From Phylloscopus collybita (taxonomy: Eukaryota; Chordata; Aves; Passeriformes; Phylloscopidae): DNA of 64,000 nucleotides. Positions within the stretch are counted from its first letter, which is position 1. Every line of letters begins with the position of its first letter. The notes below the pieces were generated by a model, which ran no database searches, was not told the DNA's origin, and was given only the letters and a program-made list of their open reading frames with translations. Below, in pieces: positions 56,785 to 64,000 of this stretch. The translations under genes were made by a program, and so were the position numbers. The stretch is taken from the NCBI GenBank assembly GCA_027886175.1, contig JAJNNQ010000006.1, positions 62,180,001 through 62,244,000 on the forward strand, in the 5' to 3' direction.

Positions 56785-57270
56785 AATCCCAGGATCCCTG
56801 AGGTTGGAAAAGCCCTCCCAGGCCAGGCAGTCCCAGCTGTGCCCCGTGCCCACCTTGTCCCCAGCCCAGAGCACTGAGTGCCACCTCCAGGGGACACCTC
56901 CAGGGCTGGGCACTGCAAAGCTCCCTGGGCAGCCCCTGCCAAGGCCTGAGCACCCTTTCCATGGGGAAATTCCTGCTGCTGGCCCAGCTGAGCCTCCCCT
57001 GGCCCAGCCTGAGGCCGTTCCCTCTCCTCCTGTCCCTGTGCCCTGGGAGCAGAGCCCGACCCCCCCGGCTGTCCCCTCCTGGCAGGAGCTGTGCAGAGCC
57101 ACCAGGGCCCCCCTGAGCCTCCTTTGCTCCAGGCTCAGCCCCTTCCCCAGCTCCCTCAGCCCCTCCTGGGGCTCCAGCCCCTTCCCCAGCTCCCTCAGCC
57201 CCTCCTGGGGCTCCAGCCCCTTCCCCAGCTCCCTCAGCCCCTCCTGGGGCTCCAGCCCCTTCATCAGCCT
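56785..57270 (-). mobile_element. CR1-like LINE, subfamily B, with 39-bp array
   Basis: Reverse-oriented copy ending about 90 bp before ITSN1 exon 5. Its distal end is a tandem array rather than a simple truncation. Confidence 0.85.
57139..57258 (-). repeat. 39-bp tandem array, three units
   Basis: Units containing CCCCTTCCCCAGCTCCCTCA and GCCCCTCCTGGGGCTCCAG repeat three times with essentially no divergence. Confidence 0.95.
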
Positions 57271-57359
57271 TGAATATCCATACCTGTGTGAGCCTGCTCC
57301 CGGGGCAGGGCCTGAAGTCCCTAACTGCAGAATGTAACACTGAAACCACTGTTTTGCAG

Positions 57360-57520
57360 GGCTCTAGCTGACATGAACAACGATGGGAGGATGGATCCCC
57401 TGGAGTTCTCCATAGCTATGAAACTCATCAAGCTGAAGCTCCAGGGTTACCAGCTCCCGGCCGCGCTGCCGCCCGTCATGAAGCAGCCGCCCCTCGCCCT
57501 GCCCGGTGCCCCAGGATTTG
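57360..57520 (+). CDS. ITSN1: ITSN1 exon 5 (EH1 calcium loop and end)
   Basis: The 161 nt run from TTTTGCAG| to TTTG|GTAAGA. The exon completes the Trp, then encodes [20 protein letters not shown], with an EF-hand loop [15 protein letters not shown] and a proline-rich tail follow. The second half is strongly GC3-rich. Confidence 0.98.
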
Positions 57521-58064
57521 GTAAGATCCCTGCTTGCCTCTCTTTTCCTCATTGTTACCTGGGGCTGCAGCAATTCCATTGTCCCTTTGCAGTTTCTCCA
57601 AGAAAATGTTAGGAAAAAGTGCTTTGAAAAGCAGATGTATGCCAACCCAGGTGTTGCATGTGCATTGAGCTCCTGTTTGCTTCAGGTTTGCACTGCCCCA
57701 AACAAAACATGGCTCAGGTGGTAGGGCTGGTGCATTCCAAAGGGCTGGAGTTGTGATTTAAACTGTTGGCATCTCTGGATCTCCAGCTTTGGCAAGATCT
57801 GCTCTGTTGTTCATGAGTTTTTTCCAATCCCTGCAACTTCTGCTTTGATGAGCAGGGCTGCTCTGGTAGGTGCTGAACAGCTGCTGGGGTGAGGTATTGC
57901 CAAAGTCACCAACATTTCTAGGAAAAGAGTGGGGAAGATGGGATGGGGAAAGGAAAATAACTAAATGAACCTGAACCTCTAACACCTTGGTCTTGTCATG
58001 AGAGGTTCTTTCCCTTTCTGCTTTGGTCTTTGCTGTGGCTCAGGGTTAGTGGTGCCTGGGAATC

Positions 58065-58295
58065 ACGGGATCATGAAATGGTTTGGAATGGAAGGGACCT
58101 TAAATCCTACCCAGTGCCACCCCTGCCCTGGCAGGGACACCTCCCATTGTCCCAGGCTGCTCCCAGCCCCAGTGTCCAACCTGGCCTTGGGCACTGCCAG
58201 GGATCCAGGGGCAGCCACAGCTGCTCTGGGCACCCTGTGCCAGGGCCTGCCCACCCTGCCAGGGAACAATTCCTGCCCAAGATCCCATCTAAGTG
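58065..58295 (-). mobile_element. CR1-like LINE 3' end
   Basis: Reverse orientation in ITSN1 intron 5, from ATCATGAAATGGTTTGGAA to GGGAACAATTCCTGCCCAAG. Confidence 0.9.
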
Positions 58296-58927
58296 TCCTG
58301 GAACAGACCCTTTGATAAACTGCTAGCAGCAGTGTGGTTTGATCCACTGTAACCCCAACAAGTTTTACAATCAGAAATAAAGTTCTTTGGAAGAAAAAAG
58401 TGAAACAGAGCAGATACAGGGTTAAGTGAGAAAAGGCAAAATGAAATGAAGCCCCCCAAACCCCAGCCAAACGGGTGATTCCCCTCTTCTCATTCCCTAT
58501 AGATTGATGTGAGCTGTTTGCATATCCCTAATTTTTTTCCCTGGCACCACTGGCCCTCCTTAACCTCCCTGGTTCCCTGCAGCTGTGCTTACCCCTGAGC
58601 CTCTCATTCCCATGAGCTTTCCCTGTCTCATCCCAGCTGGAGCTGGAGCTCTAATCCTGGAGCTCTGTGCCAGCCTGGGGCTTCACTCCCCTCTGGGGCT
58701 GCCAGCGCTGCTCCTCCCTCCCTTCAAGGCACACAATCCCTTTCTTAGCAGATGCTGCTGGACATGTTTGGGGCAGCGCTGTCCCTGTGCCCCCTTCCTG
58801 TCCCTGCTGTGCTGCCCTGGGCTGGGAGGCTGATCCCAGGGCTGGGGAGCTGTCCCTGGAGGTGTCAGCGACCCCGCAGTCCCCACGGGCGCGCCTCAGA
58901 ACCAACCTGTGCTTTTCTCGCCCGCAG

Positions 58928-59104
58928 GTCTCGGGGGCATTGCCAACATGCCACCCCTCAGCAGCGTGGCCCCAGTGCCCATGGCATCCATCCCAGTCGT
59001 GGGGATGTCCCCCCCACTGGTGTCCTCTGTCCCCGCCGCCGTCCCTCCCCTGGCTAACGGAGCTCCTGCTGTCATCCAGCCCCTGCCTGCTTTCGCTCAC
59101 CCCG
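58928..59104 (+). CDS. ITSN1: ITSN1 exon 6 (linker)
   Basis: The 177 nt, phase 1 to 1, run from CCCGCAG| to CCCG|GTACGC. They encode [40 protein letters not shown], then [18 protein letters not shown]. This low-complexity Pro/Val/Ala linker between EH1 and EH2 is GC-rich. Confidence 0.97.
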
Positions 59105-59671
59105 GTACGCCGCTCTCACTCTCTGTCTCCTGCTCCTAACAGCTCCCCTGCCTTTCCTTGGGACACCTGGAGTTAGCCCACTCCGAGTGATGCCTTGGGG
59201 GAAGGACTGTGCTTTGCTTTAGCCCACTTGGCACATTTGGAGAAGAGCTAAAAGAAGGAATGTGGACGTGGCCTCCTGCAGGAGTCCCTCGTGGTGAGAA
59301 AATGAAACAGCGCTCGGAGGAGTGAACTTGCCAGGAAACTGTTGCCTGGAACTTGGGCCTCTCCTGTTTCTTTTATAGCTACTGAAGTACTGCTGTTTGT
59401 TAGGGTGACTTGAATGCTGAACTCTATGTGGTTTCTAACATGTCCCAAAATACAATTTGGTATCAATAGGGTTTCCATAAAACTGTGGGAGTAAAAAGAT
59501 ACGAGGGAAGTGTTTCCCCTTGTCCTGCTGGACTTTCTGATCTTTATATTGCTAAAAAGCTCCCATCAGACCCACAGCACTTGCAGTTGATGTAGGAGCT
59601 GAATGAATGTGATGGGCATTGCCTAGTTGCCTGTGAATAGCAATAAATCCCTATTTTTTCTCTCTTCCCAG

Positions 59672-59765
59672 CCACTTTGCCAAAGAGTTCTTCCTTCAGC
59701 CGCTCGGGGCCGGGAGCTCAGCTCAATGCAAAGCTGCAAAAGGCACAATCCTTCGACGTGGCCAG
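59672..59765 (+). CDS. ITSN1: ITSN1 exon 7 (linker)
   Basis: The 94 nt, phase 1 to 2, follow a TTTTTTCTCTCTTCCCAG acceptor and end at GCCAG|GTGGGG. They encode (A)[20 protein letters not shown], then [10 protein letters not shown]. The serine-rich [11 protein letters not shown] and KAQSFDVA stretches are conserved in the family. Confidence 0.97.
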
Positions 59766-61302
59766 GTGGGGCTGGGGCAGGGAGGGGTTTGGGTCCCCAG
59801 GGTTGGGAAAACTCCTTCCCTTTCCCCCAAGTGGTTGTCTGAAGCAATAGCTCTGGCAGGAATCACTTCCTGCAGCATTTCATGGGGTGCTGTGACTTTA
59901 CAGGGAATGCTCCAGGAGCAGGGAAACATGGAAATAAAATAATTAACTACTAACAGTGCTGACATAATCTTCACTTGATTTTTAGAGCAGCATTTGCTTC
60001 TATGAACAAAACCTGCATCGTGCACAGACACTCCTGGTGCTGTGAAAACACGACAAGTAATATATTGTTGAAAATGAGCAACTCCAGGGTAATTGCTAAA
60101 AGCAAAAGATTTAATAGGTCTCATATTTTAAATGCACTCCACATCGCTGTTTCCTCTCTATTCTTCAAGTTCTGTGTGAAAAATCACTTTGAAGGGTTTT
60201 TAGGTTATTCCAAGGCCTAGGAAAACGTGTGGTTGGGCAAAAAGGGTTTTACTCTGGTTTAAAAAAATGGATCTAGCAGAGTAAAACTTCCTCAGAGGAG
60301 GTAAGAGAGGGATTTCCCAAAGTCTTTATAAATCATCTGTCTCAGAGATCGATGGCACAGGGTTTTTGCAAGAGGAGAATGGCTTGGGACACAATTAAAT
60401 GATCTGGTTTTATTTTCATTTCCTTCTGCAGGCTGATCTATTGCCCTGCTATTAGATAAGTGACACTGCTCAGTATTGGCAAATAATTAAAAGCCTTTCA
60501 AAACAATTTATTTTCTTTCTGAAATCTAAACCGGCCAGAAACAGAATAGGGATGCTCTGATAAAATTTATGATTAACACAGAAGTTAAAATGTGTGGAAC
60601 CCCCAAATCCAGCAAAACTGAGGAAGAATTCCCGTGGGTAAAAATTAAATATTGAGCCTTTTTTCTCATTTTCATTATTGAGGTGGCAGCTTGCTTTTGC
60701 TTTGTTCCCACGAAGGGGTATTAGTAAAGCTCAAGAGATGGGAAATCAAAAATAGAAATAGAGATGCTGGTTTGTGTCTCGTCATGTGAGAATGGTTTAT
60801 AAGGTCAGAAAAAGGACAGAGTTTGGATGTGCCTAAAGGCAGAAAAACTCTGCTCCTTGTTTTCAGAATTAAGACTTCTCAGCCTTCAAGCCTGGGAAAT
60901 TAGAACTGCAAATCAACTCAGCCTGCAATGGGAATTAATTAAAACTGGGAATATTACATTCCTCACTCAAATTCCAGTATGAGAAACTTTACATTCAAAT
61001 GTGGCTTTTTCACATTTTTTCCTACATTTTTGGTATATTTTACATTTGTTTTCCTTCATCAGCTCCATTTGGCTAAGAGAAACAGTTAAAGCCAGAGTGA
61101 AATGTTATTCTGCATTTCCTGTTACATGTTTAAGTAAAATCTTGTAGCTCCTCTGAACAATTTAGGTTCCTTCATTCTCTGCCAGTAAAGGAAAAAGCAA
61201 AACTCTTAGGAAAACATCATCTTCCAAGATGAATTGTGAGAAAGATTTGCAAACAAGAGGTGAAACCTGTGGTGGTTTCAGGAGTAGCAGGGAATATTAG
61301 AT
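59766..61302. other. ITSN1: ITSN1 intron 7, nothing recognised
   Basis: AT-rich unique intron with no repeat or exon recognised before the CR1 pair at 61303. Confidence 0.5.
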
Positions 61303-61482
61303 CATGGAATCATGGAATGGTTTGGGTTGGGAGGGACCTTAAAGTCCATCCAGTGTCACCCCTGCTATGGGCAGGGACACCTCCCACTGTCCCAGGCTGC
61401 TCCCAGCCCCAGTGTCCAGCCTGGCCTTGGGCACTGCCAGGGATCCAGGGGCAGCCACAGCTGCTCTGGACACCTCAGTACC
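61303..61482 (-). mobile_element. CR1-like LINE 3' end, left of inverted pair
   Basis: From ATCATGGAATCATGGAATGG to a break after CAGCTGCTCTGGACACC. Confidence 0.9.
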
Positions 61483-61561
61483 TCCCCACTCTCACAACAA
61501 AATTGTGGAAAAGAGCATTTCCAGGCATAAAACTTGAGCTCAGGGCAGCACTTCAGCCTCT

Positions 61562-61758
61562 TGTGAGGGTGGGCAGGGCTGGCACGGGGTGCCCAGAGCA
61601 GCTCTGGCTGCCCCTGGATCCCTGGCAGTGCCCAAGGCCAGGCTGGACACTGGGGCTGGGAGCAGCCTGGGACAGTGGGAGGTGTCCCTGCCATGGCAGG
61701 GGTGACACTGGATGGGCTTTAAAGTCCCTCCCAACCCAAACCCTTGTGTGATTTGACC
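61562..61758 (+). mobile_element. CR1-like LINE 3' end, right of inverted pair
   Basis: From GAGGGTGGGCAGGGCTGGCA to CCAAACCCTTGTGTGATTTG, about 80 bp after the inverse copy. Confidence 0.9.
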
Positions 61759-61832
61759 ACTCTGTGATTGTTCCCATGACCTTCATGAGATGACATTTGC
61801 AACTCTCCCTGTTCTCCCTGCTGTCCTTGCAG

Positions 61833-61933
61833 CTCTCCTGCCGTGGCAGAGTGGGCTGTGCCTCAGTCCTCACGGCTCAAGTACCGGCAGCTCTTCAACA
61901 GCCACGACAAAACCATGAGTGGACACTTGACAG
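61833..61933 (+). CDS. ITSN1: ITSN1 exon 8 (EH2, first part)
   Basis: The 101 nt, phase 2 to 1, lie between CCTTGCAG| and GACAG|GTACTG. They encode [20 protein letters not shown], then [13 protein letters not shown], the first helix pair of EH2. A CR1 inverted pair ends about 75 bp upstream of the acceptor. Confidence 0.97.
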
Positions 61934-62342
61934 GTACTGGCACAGCTTCTCTTGTCTCCTTGTTTCCAGCTGTAAGAGCCAATTGAATGCCACTGAGGGT
62001 GTTGTTCACACAGTAAGAGACTCATCAGTCTTTTTCTGTTTGAATCCCTCAAGTGCTTAATGCTGTTGTTTAGAAGCAAATATTCATCACAGCTGGGATC
62101 ATTTTATCACCATCTTCCCTTTATTCTCTGCAAAGTTGGCCCTGGGAAATGTTTCTGGAAAAGGGCACAGTGGGTTCTGTGAAAGCTTGTGCAGTCATTT
62201 CCAGGGCTTGGTTCACTCACTGCTGGGAGCAATGTCCAGTTCCAGGGAGAGACTAGACTGGTCTCCTGGCTTGAGTTTACCTGTGCTGGTGCATGTCTTT
62301 GTGGTTTAGGGGCTTTCTTGGGTTTTCATCTGAGTGATTTGG

Positions 62343-62505
62343 TTGCCCAGAGCAGCTGTGGCTGCCCCTGGATCCCTGGCAGTGTCCAAGGCCATTGGGG
62401 TTGGAGCAGCCTGGGACAGTGGGAGGTGTCCCTGCCATGGCAGGGGTGGCACTGGGTGGGATTTAAGGTCCCTCCCAACCCAACCCAGTCTGGGATTCTG
62501 TGGTT
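62343..62505 (+). mobile_element. CR1-like LINE 3' end, truncated
   Basis: Starts at GCCCAGAGCAGCTGTGGCTG and ends CAGTCTGGGATTCTGTGG, about 100 bp before ITSN1 exon 9. Confidence 0.9.
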
Positions 62506-62608
62506 GTTTTGTAGAAGTGAAGTATTATTTCTTGGTTCTTTGGGGGAGCCAAGTTCCTGCTGGTCATAATCTTTTGCTTATTTTGTTAATATTTGTTTTC
62601 ATTTTTAG

Positions 62609-62672
62609 GTCCCCAAGCAAGAACGATTCTCATGCAGTCGAGTTTACCCCAGGCTCAGCTGGCTACAATATG
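62609..62672 (+). CDS. ITSN1: ITSN1 exon 9 (EH2, middle)
   Basis: The 64 nt, phase 1 to 2, run from TTTTTAG| to ATATG|GTAAAA. They encode PQARTILMQSSLPQAQLATI and two bases of Trp. Length and phases equal those of exon 4, the paralogous piece of EH1, as expected from an internal domain duplication. Confidence 0.97.
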
Positions 62673-64000
62673 GTAAAATAAATGTTTCCATTTCCATCAA
62701 AACACAAACTGTTCTGAAACCTCTGCACTGGAGCCCGTGGAGTTTTCTCCATCTCCAATCTCACTGATAAATCACGTGTTGCTCTTTGTCATGTGTAACT
62801 TTATAAGCAAAACCTGCACTTCTGTGCCTTTATTAATAATATTTTACAAGAGCACCAGGAGCTCTTTTAAAGTTGGGGTTCAATGCTGGGTTTTTAGGCA
62901 GAGCAGATGTTCAGCATCCTGTGCCTTTCACATTCCCTGCTAGAGCACCAGGGAAGCATTTACCTTTGCACAGGTGGTAGAACAGGAAGCTGAACTCAAA
63001 CCACACTTGGTGTGGGGTTTCTCTGCCTTTTCCATGGGCTTGGGAGGGCTGATTTCCCAGGGGCTGGACTGACAGACCTTTACAATAATGCATTTTAAAA
63101 AGCATTTGTCTCAGCTTCCCTTTTGTCTTCCAACTTGTTGTTTGCTGAACTTTATTATGTTTTTATTGCCCCATGGGAAGTTGTTCCCAATTAACTTCTG
63201 TCCTTTAGGAGTGTTTGCTTGAGGAGCATTGGAGCTGGCCCAGGGGCTCAGTGTGAGGATGGCAGTGCTGCAGTCACTCTGACAAGGCCATTCAGCTGCA
63301 CTTGTTCTCTTTGCAAAGCACTGGGAGTTGTGTTATAAATTAAAAACCCCCTCTTTGCTTCTCTGTTTCCTAACAAAGGGCTAAAAACAAATCAGCCCAG
63401 TCCCCCAGCAGATGATTAACCAAGAAGTGCTCTGCTTTTGCCAGCCTTGGAGTGCCTGTGTGGGCAGGCAGCTGCCACCAGCTCACTCCAGGAGCTGCAA
63501 ACAGGACTCACTCAGCTGGGGACATGCACAACTGCCAATGCACTGAGATAAGGAGGGGATATTCCAGCTCTTGTTGGTCCTTTTCTGAGCCCTGCTCTGG
63601 GCTGCTGCTCTCTGGGGTGAGGTTTGTCAGCCTGTGCTGGGGCAGAAATCCCTGACTCAGATACTCAGAGGGAAGAGCTGATGCTCAGCCTCTGGGCTGT
63701 CCTGGGAGTTCTAACCCAGGTATGGATGCAGCTGGGCAGTCATTTCTGTGCATGGCACATTCCCAGTCTCCTGGCTTGTCCCTGTGCTCCAGCCTCAGGA
63801 ATTCAGTGTCACAGGTGGGGATTGAGGGAGGCTGTGATCCTCTCCCAGATGTAAATCCCATCTGGCCAAGTCCTGTGCCTTGGGACTTCAAAAGAATTTA
63901 TCCCTTACTTCCCTTTGATTTCCACAGCATCGTGGGAGATTTTCCTGCATGATTAGAGTGCAGCATGCTGGAGAAACAAATCTTGTGCTGAGAGGGACCC
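62673..64000. other. ITSN1: ITSN1 intron 9, start
   Basis: No further EH2 exon was found; the next segment, expected to carry the second calcium-loop-like part of EH2, must lie beyond the right edge. Confidence 0.6.

Larger units (their letters stand above)
20520..64000 (+). other. ITSN1: ITSN1 gene (intersectin-1), 5' part
   Basis: Intersectin-1 is a multidomain scaffold with two EH domains, a coiled coil, five SH3 domains and, in the long form, DH-PH-C2. It acts at clathrin-coated pits and in Cdc42 signalling. The window holds the CpG-island first exon and eight coding exons (782 nt, residues 1 to 260 plus two bases). It covers EH1, the proline-rich linker and the first half of EH2, and then runs off the right edge. 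All junction phases agree. The peptides fit ITSN1 better than ITSN2 (MAQFPTPFGG start, [16 protein letters not shown] linker). The head-to-head CRYZL1 neighbour independently supports this. Intron 1 is about 28 kb. Confidence 0.97.

Noticed and set aside
18809..62569. Many 60-240-residue open frames rich in Pro, Gly, Trp and Ser (for example with PPTVPGCSQPQCP or LDPWQCPRPGWTLG)
   Set aside because: All fall on CR1 3' ends, recur in every copy in several frames and on both strands, and lack reverse-transcriptase motifs.
62673..64000. Next ITSN1 exon (second half of EH2)
   Set aside because: I looked for the expected NLSDIDQDGK-like segment in this stretch and did not find it.

Overview
The window is nuclear DNA from a bird, possibly a songbird. 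I infer this from a vertebrate head-to-head gene pair with bird-like introns, and from dozens of CR1-type LINE 3' ends, the commonest avian retroelement. There are no bacterial genes, no rRNA or tRNA genes that I could recognise, and no CRISPR array.

The left 20 kb is CRYZL1 (quinone oxidoreductase-like protein 1, a zeta-crystallin relative) on the minus strand. I could place every coding exon, from the start codon at 18171-18173 to the stop at 416-418. A non-coding 5' exon lies at 19589-19664. The right 43 kb is the 5' part of ITSN1 (intersectin-1) on the plus strand. It has a CpG-island first exon ending near 20682, a roughly 28-kb first intron, and eight coding exons from 48756 to 62672. 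These encode the first EH domain, the proline/valine-rich linker and the start of the second EH domain. The gene runs off the right edge. The two genes diverge from a shared TATA-less CpG island at about 19790-21150, with five CCAAT/ATTGG boxes, GC boxes and an E-box.

Nearly all remaining sequence is intron. CRYZL1 introns hold a polypyrimidine microsatellite, an 0.8-kb AT-rich tract, two related solo LTRs in the same orientation (about 5.84-6.57 and 12.49-13.12 kb) and a tail-to-tail pair of LTRs forming a large inverted repeat (10.74-12.15 kb). They also hold a 153-bp direct duplication flanking exon 5. ITSN1 intron 1 is a mosaic of CR1 3' ends of at least three subfamilies, some paired as inverted repeats, plus one non-CR1 inverted repeat at 29.5/30.4 kb and a CpG-rich patch at 36.3 kb.

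The two genes have no known joint pathway. CRYZL1 is a soluble MDR-type oxidoreductase-like protein; intersectin-1 is an endocytic and signalling scaffold. Their link here is the shared promoter. I found no previously undescribed coding system. The observations most worth checking are a 2-nt length discrepancy at the CRYZL1 exon 11/12 junction, the intronic LTR hairpin beside exon 7, the repeat-flanked 45-nt exon 5, a duplicated promoter module, and an ITSN1 upstream ORF.
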